Assembly: GCA_023429135.1 (NCBI GenBank)
Contig: JAEYWD010000124.1
Location: 62,001 to 126,000 of the forward strand
DNA length: 64,000 nt
Direction of reading: 5' to 3'
Source: Bacteroidota bacterium
Lineage (GTDB): Bacteria; Bacteroidota; Bacteroidia; Bacteroidales; JAAUTT01
This document shows positions 8,480 through 17,875 of the stretch, piece by piece. Numbering within the stretch: the stretch's first letter is position 1; each line of letters starts with the position of its first letter. Under the pieces are notes generated by a model that saw nothing but the letters and a program-made list of their open reading frames with translations, was not told the DNA's origin and made no database searches. The position numbers and the translations under genes are program-made.

Positions 8480-11400
8480 TCAGAATTTTAAGCTAACTCC
8501 AACCAGATAATTTCGGGTAGGAGGTGTATTAGCGCCGATAGTTAAAGCACGTGAGGTAATACCGCCTGTCAGAGAAGCATTAGCTCCTTGAGGACCAGTT
8601 CCTGTTGCTTCAGGGTCAAGACCACCTGCATCCATATAAGGAGAGAACAAAGTGAAAGGGTTCTGGCAGGTGAAATAAATACGGGCATTTTTACAACCTA
8701 TATGGGAGAGGAGGCGTGGCGAAAAAGCATACCCAAGAGTTATAGTTCTCACTTTCAAGAAAGAAGCATCGAAATACCCAAGCGTGGAACCAAAGTCATT
8801 CAAGTCGGCAGATGTTTGATTACCTGGCTGAGGATAAGTTCCTGTCGGATGTGACGGCGTCCAGTAATCCACTTTTATAGAATTTCTGCGAGCATTGTTT
8901 GTACTCAGGTAACTATGGGGCATGTGGATGGTACTAATCAGCATTCCTCCCGATTTAAAGAAGCTAACTGCAGATAAATCGAAATTTTTTAATAAAAAAC
9001 GAGTAGTAAAGCCACCAGCAAAATCGGGTTCAAACGATCCCAGTATTTTTCTGTCATAGTCGCCTGAAATCTGTCCATCGGCAATGCCGTTAGAACCACC
9101 TAAATCGGCAACTTTGATCTGACCAGCCCTATATCCCAAGTATGGAGATTCGTTTTCCTGGATGATACCTAACTTTTCATAATCGTAGATTACGTTTATT
9201 GGGTGTCCTGTGAAAAAGCCATTTCCAACATCTTTAGTCACACCACTGTTGAGCGACACCAGTTTATTCCGGTTAGCGTATAGGTTAAAGTCAACATCCC
9301 ATCTGAACCCTCCCTCATTCGAAGGTTTAATGATTTGGGCAGATATTGAAAATTCTATCCCCTTATTCTCGGTAGAGCCTACATTTTGCCACATCGTACC
9401 ACTTACACCACTCGTTGGAGGCAGTTGCACCTTTACTAAAACGTCTTCAGTTTTCTGGTAGTAATAATCTACATATCCGGTAATCCGGTTATCGAGAAAT
9501 CCGAAATCCAAACCAATGTTATAGTTCTTTGTAAATTCCCATCCCAGGTTATAATTGGGAAGCTCGCTTACAAGATAACCATATGAGTTGGTAGTCCCAA
9601 AATTGTAAGGCACCTGTGATAACGACCCAATAGTTCCATAAGCATTTATGGCCTGATTGGATGTTTGACCGTAACCTAAGCGTAATTTAAGTTGACTTAT
9701 GGCATTTACACTTTTCAGGAATGATTCATTGTGAATATTCCATCCGGCAGAAATAGCGGGATAGGAATGCCACTGCTCGCCAGACGCTAACACTGATGAG
9801 CCATCTGAACGGAAAGTTGCCGTTAACATATAACGATCATCGTATGCATATTGTACCCGCCCCATGTACGACAGCAAACCACGTTCGTAATAGTCCTGAT
9901 TAGCGGCATCAATAGTTTTGCTCCCGTCGGCAAGGCCCAGATTAAAATATTGTAAATAATTGGCCGGCAGGTTCGTTCCAGACATTTGAGACTGGTCGTA
10001 AACTAACTTTTCTGCTGAATACATTGCCGTTACATTTACGCGATGTTTTTCTGCTAAAACCTTATCAAAGTATAACAGGTTTTCGATTGTCCAAACGGTA
10101 TTATTTCTGTTTTGTACTGTAGCTGTATTTTCAGAACCACTTTGATATGGAGTATCGGACCCATAGAACCTGCCATAAGTTTCTTTGTAATATCCTAATC
10201 CGATGTTTGCGCGGTACCTTAGAAAATCGGTGAATTTAATTTCGCCGTAAAGCGAATTGGAGGTAGAAAAACGTTTTCTTGTTTCTCTCCATAAACTCTC
10301 ATCCTTTAATAAAAGTGGATTGTAATATGTGTCCACCCATCCTTCTGTTGGTATTTTACGGACACTACCATCTTCGTTATAAGCTGGCATAAGCGGCGAC
10401 AAAGTAAGAATGTTGTTCATCAGCGAGGCGCTTTCACCATCTGTTACACCATAGGTATTCTGTGTGCTTAAACCTACTTTAATAAATTTGCCAATTTCCT
10501 GATCAATAGTAGCCCGGAGAGAGAATCGGGAATATTCCTGGCCTGGCAATACGGCAGTTTCATCGTAATAGCCTCCGCCTAATGAAAAGGCTCCTTTTTT
10601 TGAACCGGATGAAACAGCAAAGTCATGACTGGTTACCATAGCATTACTATACATAAGATCTTGCCAATCGGTAAATTTTCCCGAAGCAATAGCCTCTTTT
10701 TCTAAATTGGTAAACTGGTCTTTATAAGGTGTTGCCAAAGTTTCATTACGGAATCTCTGAAATTCCTCACCATTATATACTTCGTACTTTTTAGCAACAG
10801 TTTTGATGCCATAATATCCATTGTATGTTATTGTGGGTTCACTGTTGTTAACCCCTCTGAATGTAGTTATTAAAATAACGCCATTAGCACCGCGCGAACC
10901 ATAAATAGCAGTTGAGGAGGCATCTTTTAAGATATCTATACTTTTGATATCAGTTGTTGCAATGTCGTTAATAGAACCTGAAAAGGGGATACCGTCAACA
11001 ACAATTAACGGATCATTTGTTGCATATAACGATCGCTCACCTCGGATACGGATTTGCATGGTAGCTCCCGGACGAGTAGAAACCTGTGACATTTCTATAC
11101 CCGGTAAACGACCTTGGAGAGCTGCTGTTGCGTTTGTAGAGGGCACTTCTCTGATTACTTCCGATTTGGCCGAAACAATTGAACCGCTTACGTCAAGTTT
11201 TTTCATTGTACCATAACCCACAACCACAACTTCTTCAAGCGATTTTATATCGGCAGTTAACTGAACATTGATGGTGCTTTGCCCCTGAACAGGCATCCTC
11301 ATGGGAGCATAACCAACGAATGAAAAGAGCAGAATGCTTTCCGAGCTGGGTACATCAATAGAATAACGGCCATCGATGTCGCTTACAACTCCGGCTGTGG

Positions 11401-11860
11401 TTCCTTCAATTACAATGTTGACACCAATCAGAGGTTCTCCATTGCTGGCATCGGTAATGGATCCCATTACTTTCTTCTGTTGCAGCTCCGAACTTGGCAA
11501 AAGCACCACAACATTATCGGACATAATCTTATAAGTTACACTGGCGTTAGCAAAAAGTTCCTGCAAAATGTCGTCAACTTTTTTTTGCTGAACATCAATA
11601 TTTACCAGCTTATTCAAAGTGGTGAAGTCGTCGTTGTAGAAAAAACGAAATTCACTTTGCGACTCAATAGTTTTTAAAACTTCTCTGATAGTTTTATTTC
11701 TTAATTCGAGGTCCAGAAGGTTATTCTGCGAATACACATTAGCGGACACCTGAATTGCAAAGAAAAATGTGATTAAACAGCTTAGTTTCATAGTGAGTAG
11801 GAGTTTGTCAATTCTTTTCCGCGCGGGAAAGAAATAATAGTTATTTAGCTTTTTTTTCAT
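8480..11860 (-). CDS. SusC-like TonB-dependent transducer with STN domain
   Basis: Starting at the ATG at 11860 (an in-frame ATG 27 bp upstream is less likely) the protein has about 1126 residues. After a long signal region ('KLLLTMKLSCLITFFFAIQVSANVYSQ') it has an STN/secretin-like domain (about 45-120), a CarboxypepD_reg-like beta-sandwich ('ITDASNGEPLIGVNIVIEGT'), a plug starting 'EEVVVVGYGTMKKLDVSGSI', and a TonB-dependent barrel ending in 'VGVSLKF'. The STN domain is the hallmark of receptors that signal to an inner-membrane FecR, and a FecR/sigma pair sits directly upstream. Role: outer-membrane oligosaccharide import coupled to transcriptional self-induction. The ligand is unknown. Confidence 0.95.
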   Translation of the reverse strand: MKKKLNNYYFFPARKRIDKLLLTMKLSCLITFFFAIQVSANVYSQNNLLDLELRNKTIREVLKTIESQSEFRFFYNDDFTTLNKLVNIDVQQKKVDDILQELFANASVTYKIMSDNVVVLLPSSELQQKKVMGSITDASNGEPLIGVNIVIEGTTAGVVSDIDGRYSIDVPSSESILLFSFVGYAPMRMPVQGQSTINVQLTADIKSLEEVVVVGYGTMKKLDVSGSIVSAKSEVIREVPSTNATAALQGRLPGIEMSQVSTRPGATMQIRIRGERSLYATNDPLIVVDGIPFSGSINDIATTDIKSIDILKDASSTAIYGSRGANGVILITTFRGVNNSEPTITYNGYYGIKTVAKKYEVYNGEEFQRFRNETLATPYKDQFTNLEKEAIASGKFTDWQDLMYSNAMVTSHDFAVSSGSKKGAFSLGGGYYDETAVLPGQEYSRFSLRATIDQEIGKFIKVGLSTQNTYGVTDGESASLMNNILTLSPLMPAYNEDGSVRKIPTEGWVDTYYNPLLLKDESLWRETRKRFSTSNSLYGEIKFTDFLRYRANIGLGYYKETYGRFYGSDTPYQSGSENTATVQNRNNTVWTIENLLYFDKVLAEKHRVNVTAMYSAEKLVYDQSQMSGTNLPANYLQYFNLGLADGSKTIDAANQDYYERGLLSYMGRVQYAYDDRYMLTATFRSDGSSVLASGEQWHSYPAISAGWNIHNESFLKSVNAISQLKLRLGYGQTSNQAINAYGTIGSLSQVPYNFGTTNSYGYLVSELPNYNLGWEFTKNYNIGLDFGFLDNRITGYVDYYYQKTEDVLVKVQLPPTSGVSGTMWQNVGSTENKGIEFSISAQIIKPSNEGGFRWDVDFNLYANRNKLVSLNSGVTKDVGNGFFTGHPINVIYDYEKLGIIQENESPYLGYRAGQIKVADLGGSNGIADGQISGDYDRKILGSFEPDFAGGFTTRFLLKNFDLSAVSFFKSGGMLISTIHMPHSYLSTNNARRNSIKVDYWTPSHPTGTYPQPGNQTSADLNDFGSTLGYFDASFLKVRTITLGYAFSPRLLSHIGCKNARIYFTCQNPFTLFSPYMDAGGLDPEATGTGPQGANASLTGGITSRALTIGANTPPTRNYLVGVSLKF

Positions 11861-11889
11861 AAATTTGACAATGATTAAATTACACACAC

Positions 11890-11922
11890 GGTAAGATACA
11901 CTCTCGCAAAGAACATCTTACC
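11890..11922 (-). promoter_or_regulatory. Hairpin in the susC leader (minus-strand cassette)
   Basis: A perfect 8-bp stem GGTAAGAT/ATCTTACC closes a 17-nt loop. The hairpin ends 29 nt before the susC start codon, within the 186-bp gap separating it from fecR. It could end fecR transcription or act in the susC 5' leader. The other two complete susC genes have hairpins at nearly the same distance. Confidence 0.5.
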
Positions 11923-12046
11923 TAATTTATTCACAATGGGATAGAGAAGATACTGACCTATTTTCTTTATCCTTTTTTATTATACCTTTCTTAGTTTTGT
12001 TTCATAGGCACTTAGTAGTTAAAGATTAGTTACTGTTTAATAGTAT

Positions 12047-13204
12047 TCAATTCATTACTTTCAAATAGTTTTCGGTTCGTTTTTTATCCAGATTCAAGGT
12101 CACCAATCCGTCTTTAATGGTGTATTCAACGGGAGCCATTAGTTTTAAAAAGTCCAGAATCTGTTCCAAAGTTTCTTTCCGGATGGTTCCGCTTATTTTA
12201 TACTTTTTAATGGAGTCGGTTTTGTATATGAATTTTACGTTATAACGACGTTCTAGCATTATACATAACTCTTCCAGGTCTTCGCGTTCAATAACCCATT
12301 TATCATCTTTCCACGAAGTATATAAATTGGTCTCCACTTCCTTGTCTACCACCACCGGAACATTTTCAACAGGCAGCTCTGTATTTTCGGTCGATCGGAA
12401 TTCCTGAACTTTCTGAACTATTTCTATTTCTTTTTTTGGTTCAACCTCTTTGCGTACATAGGTTAACTTCTGATTGGGCTTTAAAGCAATCTCGAACTTC
12501 TTTTTGTTTTTGTCGGTACCTTCAATACGCACAATACCTTCTACAAGGGTGGTTGTAATAGTACCTTCATCGGGATACGCCTTTACATTGAACGATGTTC
12601 CGTAAGCTTTAACGCTCATTTCCGATGTTTTAACAATAAAAGGCTTTTCGGGATTGGTTTTTACATTGAAGTAAGCTTCACCCTCGAGGTAAACATCGCG
12701 GTGCGTCGAATTGTAATCCTGCGCATATTTTAGAGTACTACCGGCATTGAGCCATACAACAGTACCATCGGGAAGCACCAGCTTTGATTTTCCTCCGAGA
12801 GGTGCAGAAACTTCGTTGATGGTATTGGCAGCTACAGCAGGGTGATACATTTTTCTCACTCCCCAGAAAGTAGCAGCACCTCCAAGTAAAAAGCCCAGAG
12901 TAATAATTGCGGCAATCCGTGCAATTTTCCTGAGTTGAATTACAAATGAGTTTTGGCCAGAGTCAGGATTAAGCGCTGCCTGAGCCTTTTCCCATGCTTT
13001 TTCGCTGTCGAAACGGGAATTTTTCTGCCCCAGAGAACTAATCTGCCAGGTTTCTCTCATCTCGTTGTAATAAATTTTGTGGCTTGCATCCTGTCCTATC
13101 CATTGATTCAGAAGAGTAATTTCTTCGGAAGATGCTTTTTCAGAAAGCACTTTAGCAATAAGCTCCTTGTAAGTGTTATCAATATTTGAAAATTGATTGT
13201 CCAT
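12047..13204 (-). CDS. FecR-family anti-sigma factor
   Basis: The ATG at 13204 gives 385 residues and a normal FecR N-terminus; an upstream TTG extension is low-complexity and unlikely. The cytoplasmic N-terminal region (1-105) should bind the ECF sigma factor. One membrane helix ('IARIAAIITLGFLLGGAATFWGV') follows, then a periplasmic FecR domain ('VSAPLGGKSKLVLPDGTVVW', 'LNAGSTLKYAQDY', 'VKTSEMSVKAYGTSFNVKAY'). A Glu/Lys/Val-rich linker leads to a C-terminal DUF4974 domain ('WKDDKWVIEREDLEELCIML', 'KISGTIRKETLEQILDFLK') that would contact the STN domain of the neighbouring SusC. It lies between the sigma and susC genes, as expected for such a relay. Confidence 0.95.
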   Translation of the reverse strand: MDNQFSNIDNTYKELIAKVLSEKASSEEITLLNQWIGQDASHKIYYNEMRETWQISSLGQKNSRFDSEKAWEKAQAALNPDSGQNSFVIQLRKIARIAAIITLGFLLGGAATFWGVRKMYHPAVAANTINEVSAPLGGKSKLVLPDGTVVWLNAGSTLKYAQDYNSTHRDVYLEGEAYFNVKTNPEKPFIVKTSEMSVKAYGTSFNVKAYPDEGTITTTLVEGIVRIEGTDKNKKKFEIALKPNQKLTYVRKEVEPKKEIEIVQKVQEFRSTENTELPVENVPVVVDKEVETNLYTSWKDDKWVIEREDLEELCIMLERRYNVKFIYKTDSIKKYKISGTIRKETLEQILDFLKLMAPVEYTIKDGLVTLNLDKKRTENYLKVMN

Positions 13205-13336
13205 AATTCTTGTTTCTATAAGTGTGACAAAAAGTTTTTCGTTGGGGTGACAAAATATTTTAATTTTTTTTAATTTTTTTGGATAGGAAAGAAGAACCCT
13301 CGACAAAATGAAGTCAATGAGTCAGTTGTTGTAGGC

Positions 13337-13993
13337 TCAAATTGACCTACGTTCGCTCTTTTGGGTCAAAAGCCAGAAAAGAAATCCTTTTAATCCGAAT
13401 CCGGAATCAATTTTGTTTTGATGATCGGCAATTTTTTTTCCAATAACTATTCTAAGTTTTTCTAAAGCTCGACTTATCTGGGTTTTTACGGTATTTACCG
13501 AAACACCCAACAAATCGGCTATTTGCTCGTGAGGAAGTTTATCCAAACGGCTCAGTTGAAAAACTCTCCGGCATTGATCGGGTAAGTCGTGAATGGTGTT
13601 CTGAATGTCTTGCTCAATTCCATCATAGAAGTAGTAGTCGAGCGAAAAATCGGTATCAGTATTTAAGGTTAGCTCAAAAGATTGAATAATTTCTTCCGAA
13701 AATTTATCGGATTGACTTTTAATGACTTTGGAATGCCGGATAAAATTGATGCACTGGTTATGAACGCTCCGGTAAAGATAAGCCTTGATGGAGGTGCTGA
13801 TTTCGATCTGTTCCCTCAGCTCCCAGAATTTAATCAGAACTTCCTGAACGATCTCTTCGGCTTCGTCGTCGAACTTTAACAAATCGAAAGCATAAGTACA
13901 TAATGCCGGATAGTAGCTTTTGAAAATGAATTCGAAAGCCCTTCCATCCCCATCTTTAACCTTCCTTAATACCTCTTTCTCTAACGAAGTCAT
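13337..13993 (-). CDS. ECF RNA polymerase sigma-70 factor (FecI-like)
   Basis: A 218-residue ECF sigma. Region 2 is 'FIFKSYYPALCTYAFDLLKFDDEAEEIVQEVLIKFWE', followed by 'IKAYLYRSVHNQCINFIR'. Region 4 is 'LPDQCRRVFQLSRLDKLPHEQIADLLGVSVNTVKTQISRALEKLR', a helix-turn-helix that reads the -35 element. It is the first gene of the minus-strand cassette, 132 bp ahead of fecR. Its likely target is the promoter of the susC/susD pair below. It ends with an Arg/Ser-rich tail ('FLFWLLTQKSERRSI') that is longer than in the two paralogues here. Confidence 0.95.
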   Translation of the reverse strand: MTSLEKEVLRKVKDGDGRAFEFIFKSYYPALCTYAFDLLKFDDEAEEIVQEVLIKFWELREQIEISTSIKAYLYRSVHNQCINFIRHSKVIKSQSDKFSEEIIQSFELTLNTDTDFSLDYYFYDGIEQDIQNTIHDLPDQCRRVFQLSRLDKLPHEQIADLLGVSVNTVKTQISRALEKLRIVIGKKIADHQNKIDSGFGLKGFLFWLLTQKSERRSI

Positions 13994-14138
13994 GAAATAA
14001 AATTACACGACTAAATTAATTTATTTATGATAATATTGTTATGAGGAATAATTTATTGGAAAAAAAGTTGTGGAGCAGTCCACAGCAAGAATGATAAGCT
14101 GCAACTCAGTGCCTTTCGATTAGTGATTTGGAGCAGAA

Positions 14139-14936
14139 TTATTTGTTCTGCTTCGTTTTCACAAATTTGGCCACTTCAACCAAAGGAGCATTCCAGATGT
14201 CTTTCTCATGTTGTTTGATATAGCGCACCAATTTTTGGTGTGCTTCCAGGGAAACATTCAGGTTGTGTTCCCCGCCAACGCCATGAAAGAGAAAAACCAG
14301 CAAGGTGCGCGATTGCTGCGCCTGTTTTACCAGGTCAATCATGTAATCGCCAGCTTGACCGTTGATGCTATAGCATTTTATATCATCTAAATTGATTTCA
14401 ATAATCTGTTGCATTCCTGATTGAACACCTCTTGCACCAACAAATTCATTTTCAATTTTCTGGTAATAATTTACAGAATCAATCATAGCATCTCCACAGG
14501 GATAGGCAAAAGTTCTTTCGGTTTTTCCATCTATGGCGTACAGAAGTGTGTTGGTAACTTTGATTTCGTTTACCGCCCTTTCAACAGAATACCGGCTCAG
14601 GTCCTTTTCTTTCGAAACCCAGGAGCGGCCTTCTTTTTGTCCGTCGCAAGGGTGTGCTAGAGAGTGGTTCCCGAGTTCGTGGCCATTGGCACCAGCTTTT
14701 CTCCAGTCGGCCATGCGTAAGGCGATAGATTTCGCCTCTCCGGTGATGTAAAATGTACCCTTTAGTCCAAATGTATCGAGACAGGTTATCACATTGTCGA
14801 GATGCACATTTAAAGCATCGTCGTATGTGAGAACAACAGCGCATTGTTTGCCATTCCATGGTTTGATGGTTTGAGCAGTGGTATTGAAGATCACTATTGT
14901 GGTCAGAATAATTATTGTCAGGCTGAAATGCTTCAT
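14139..14936 (-). CDS. Secreted polysaccharide deacetylase (CE4/NodB-like)
   Basis: A 265-residue protein with a signal peptide (about 1-21, ending 'NTTAQ'). NodB motifs are present: 'VVLTYDDAL' (Asp39, Asp40) and 'GHELGNHSLAHPC' (His91 and His95, the metal ligands), then 'RTFAYPCGD' and 'LVFLFHGVGG'. Enzymes of this fold remove N- or O-acetyl groups from chitin, peptidoglycan or xylan using a divalent metal. It lies 145 bp upstream of the ECF sigma gene on the same strand. It is the only carbohydrate-active enzyme next to that enzyme-less cassette, so it may serve it, but this is inference from position only. Confidence 0.85.
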   Translation of the reverse strand: MKHFSLTIIILTTIVIFNTTAQTIKPWNGKQCAVVLTYDDALNVHLDNVITCLDTFGLKGTFYITGEAKSIALRMADWRKAGANGHELGNHSLAHPCDGQKEGRSWVSKEKDLSRYSVERAVNEIKVTNTLLYAIDGKTERTFAYPCGDAMIDSVNYYQKIENEFVGARGVQSGMQQIIEINLDDIKCYSINGQAGDYMIDLVKQAQQSRTLLVFLFHGVGGEHNLNVSLEAHQKLVRYIKQHEKDIWNAPLVEVAKFVKTKQNK

Positions 14937-15022
14937 AATGTCAGTTGATTTATGATTTAGTTTAAAAATACAATATTAATTATTTACTGCTTGTGAGGTG
15001 CTACCTGCTTGCTGGATTATTG

Positions 15023-15484
15023 CTAATCGGCATCGTTTGATATATTGTACTTTCTCATTAATCTTCCAAAAATTTTTGAAAGTACAAAAAGGACAATGTT
15101 AATGGAAATAAAAACTGTGAAAATTCCAAGCCGGTCCAATGCTTTACGATGTTTGTATTGTTCCGGTGTTTCCGATGGAGGTTCGGCAAGGTAGGCGAAA
15201 TCACTTTTATAGCAGCTCCAAACCGTATAAACCGAATCGGCTTTGAGATATCCATTAATTTTGATTTCCTTTTCGCCTACAAACCCTTTACTATAAACAC
15301 CTCCTCCATCACCAGCACTGTTTTCGTACAACACTATTTTAACCTGTGTTTTATTCCATTCGCAATTCCAGTTTGGTATCACACCTGAAAAAAGATGAGC
15401 AATAAACACCATGATGCTAAAAACCAAAAAGCCCCAGAAAAACGGAGAAAACATATTATAAAAGAATCGGATTAAGGCTTGCAT
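15023..15484 (-). CDS. Small membrane protein of unknown function
   Basis: A 153-residue protein that I do not recognise. It has two hydrophobic helices, one near the N-terminus ('FFWGFLVFSIMVFIAHLFSG', about 15-34) and one near the C-terminus ('LGIFTVFISINIVLFVLSKIFG', about 118-139). Between them lies a polar region of about 80 residues with Trp-Cys pairs ('NWNCEWNKTQ' and 'VWSCYKSDF') that could form a disulfide in the periplasm. It starts 35 bp downstream of the large beta-propeller-like gene on the same strand, so the two probably share a transcript. Confidence 0.6.
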   Translation of the reverse strand: MQALIRFFYNMFSPFFWGFLVFSIMVFIAHLFSGVIPNWNCEWNKTQVKIVLYENSAGDGGGVYSKGFVGEKEIKINGYLKADSVYTVWSCYKSDFAYLAEPPSETPEQYKHRKALDRLGIFTVFISINIVLFVLSKIFGRLMRKYNISNDAD

Positions 15485-15519
15485 CTGTATTAATTTTTTT
15501 TATCAATTTTCGCAATTAG

Positions 15520-17649
15520 CTATTTTCCAAAAAGCCAACTGAAAAAACTTTTCTTAGGTTTGTTTTCAATCTGATTTTCAGTAATATCAACATCTGGTTT
15601 TCTCGATTTGTCATCGACTGGTTCAATTTCAACTTTTACCTTTTTCCTGAATACAGAACTTGGAAAGTTTACATCCATTTCGTCCACTCGTTTGTAAAGA
15701 GTAAAATCAGTTTCGGTGCGCACGGCCATATAATTTTGCGAAGAAAAGGTTGCACGACCTATACCGTCAGCAAAACCGGTGTTTTCAAAAGTATTGTTCC
15801 AGGTTAGCAGTGAATCATTGTGTTGGGTAACAATATGCTTGCCCGGGTCTATAAAAAAGATATTGGAAATTTCGTATCCTCTGTTTATAAATAAGGTTTG
15901 GCCTTCGTGGTCAACAGTAAATGGGTTAAAGTAATTATTGGTACCTTTCCCGTCTTCGTACGAATAGGTAGTTGTGTACCAGCTAAATATAGATAAGGCT
16001 TCTTTGTTTGGGATCATTTCTTTGCGGTTAAACTTCTCTGTATCCCAGGATACATATTTGCCATGCTCGGCACCTCCAATGATGTATTTGCCATCGGGGG
16101 TAAAACATGCCTTTGTCATACCGAAATTATGATTTATATCGTTGTAAAAAAGTTCCTTATATCCTTTTAAATAGGTAGGATGGGCCCAAATCACATGCTC
16201 TTTGTTATTTGCAATGTCGTATATCTGCGACTTTGTTGAATAAAAATGAAGCAAAATTAAATTTCCGTCGGGCGAGAGTGCAATACGACTGTTCCCGTTG
16301 TTGTATTCGAGGTTTTTAATAAACTCCCCTTCAAAATTGTATAAATCGAAAGAATTTCCGGAACCAAATAAAATTATCTGTCTGGCTTTAAGGTTTATTT
16401 TTGCTGCATTGGATGCAAATTTTATTGTTTTCAGTAATTCACCCTGGTTATTATAAGTTGAGAATAATGTATTTTTCCCGTGGGAAAACAGTAGTAGAAA
16501 TAAATTGTTTTCCTTATCGAAAACCAGGTCGATGATGTTAGGATATATAGAGTCTTTCTTTTCCTTTTGGGTATCAATATCAATTTTTAATTCCAACAGA
16601 GTATTATCCCCTGTAATTACCATATTATTACAAAAAAATGATCCGGAAGCTTCATCCCATTTCACATCGGCATTATATAACTCCCTGAAGCATTTAGGAT
16701 AACTTACTTCCCAGCTACCCACGACCTTCCCTTCACTGTTGTGTTTTACAATCCGGTTTTTATAAAGAAAAAAGAACATATCGCCCTGGTCGTTGATGGC
16801 AAAGGATTTCAGATCGACCATGCTTAAATCAAGTCGTAACAGCTCGGAATAACCCAGTGTATCCGAAAGTCGTATATTGGTTTGCATATTTTCTTTCGGC
16901 TGAGGCTCTCTTTGGTAAGGATTTGTAAATTCCAGGCCAATCAATGTTTTTGCTACCGAAATAAAGTCATCAAGCGCCTGAATTTCCTGCTTTGTACTTT
17001 GATTATTACTGCTCAGGTTTGTTTCAATCGATCGCACGATTTTGGTGAAGTAACTTTCAAAGTTTTGTCTGGCAAGTTCGGTATGTTTAGTAAATACGAG
17101 TAACAGCAAATGATCCCAATAAGCTTCAGGTCGGTTTTCGAATAGGTAAAGTTCATCGGAGGCTTTCTCCAGTGAATTTAAAAGCTCAGGAATTTCGGCT
17201 TCTATTTCGCTCAATTTTGTTCGGACTTTATTTTGAGGGCCCATCAAAGCTGTTGTTACTGCATTTTTGAAGAGGCGGCTTTCCGATGGTGTAAAAAAAT
17301 CGTCTTTATTGAGTTGGGTAAAATCCACTTCAGCAATTCCGTCGAAATTTTTTATAAGGTGATGAAAATTACTTTTGTAATTAAGAACATCCAGGGCCCA
17401 CTTGTCAAACTTAGGGATATGGATGGATGCATAGATGTTAAAACAAAGAAGCAGTTCCTCTTTATCATTGTCAAACACCAAAGCATCATGGGGGAGGCTG
17501 ATACGAATTATCTGCTCGAAAATACCATTGAGTCGTTTAAACGAACTTTCACCCTTAACATATTTAAACCCCGCAGGGACCAATTGTTTTTCAAGTTGTT
17601 TGACAACGGTTTCGTGTGTTAGTTTCCTGAGGGATTCGGCTCGTAACAT
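15520..17649 (-). CDS. Large cytoplasmic protein with DUF4304-like N-terminus and WD40-like propeller
   Basis: A 709-residue protein without a signal peptide. Residues 1-120 ('LVPAGFKYVKGESSFKRLNG' and 'FEQIIRISLPHDA') resemble the DUF4304 group by eye. A helical linker follows (about 130-235). From about 255 there are repeated 'DNTLLELKID', 'DKENNLFLLLFSHGK', 'LSPDGNLILLHFYSTK' and 'FTPDGKYIIGGAEHGKYVSWD' blades, typical of WD40/beta-propeller proteins. The C-terminus is basic and amphipathic ('KPKKSFFSWLFGK'), perhaps for membrane association. A two-helix membrane protein is encoded just downstream. The function is unknown; the propeller suggests protein binding. Confidence 0.6.
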   Translation of the reverse strand: MLRAESLRKLTHETVVKQLEKQLVPAGFKYVKGESSFKRLNGIFEQIIRISLPHDALVFDNDKEELLLCFNIYASIHIPKFDKWALDVLNYKSNFHHLIKNFDGIAEVDFTQLNKDDFFTPSESRLFKNAVTTALMGPQNKVRTKLSEIEAEIPELLNSLEKASDELYLFENRPEAYWDHLLLLVFTKHTELARQNFESYFTKIVRSIETNLSSNNQSTKQEIQALDDFISVAKTLIGLEFTNPYQREPQPKENMQTNIRLSDTLGYSELLRLDLSMVDLKSFAINDQGDMFFFLYKNRIVKHNSEGKVVGSWEVSYPKCFRELYNADVKWDEASGSFFCNNMVITGDNTLLELKIDIDTQKEKKDSIYPNIIDLVFDKENNLFLLLFSHGKNTLFSTYNNQGELLKTIKFASNAAKINLKARQIILFGSGNSFDLYNFEGEFIKNLEYNNGNSRIALSPDGNLILLHFYSTKSQIYDIANNKEHVIWAHPTYLKGYKELFYNDINHNFGMTKACFTPDGKYIIGGAEHGKYVSWDTEKFNRKEMIPNKEALSIFSWYTTTYSYEDGKGTNNYFNPFTVDHEGQTLFINRGYEISNIFFIDPGKHIVTQHNDSLLTWNNTFENTGFADGIGRATFSSQNYMAVRTETDFTLYKRVDEMDVNFPSSVFRKKVKVEIEPVDDKSRKPDVDITENQIENKPKKSFFSWLFGK

Positions 17650-17875
17650 AATTTTTGAGTGAAACAGGTTTGTTTCACAAGGTTAAAATATAAAAAGGAG
17701 AAAATCAAGACATAGTCATTTTTGGCCTTCTGCTGTTTTCTTTTCACCATTTCACCAAATCAGACTTTTTTTGAGTATTCTGAAAGACACAAAAATAATA
17801 ACCATCCTCATATATTATTTATTTTCTATTTTTGAATTTCATTTTGTGGCGTATCAAACCTTATTGGCTGAATAA

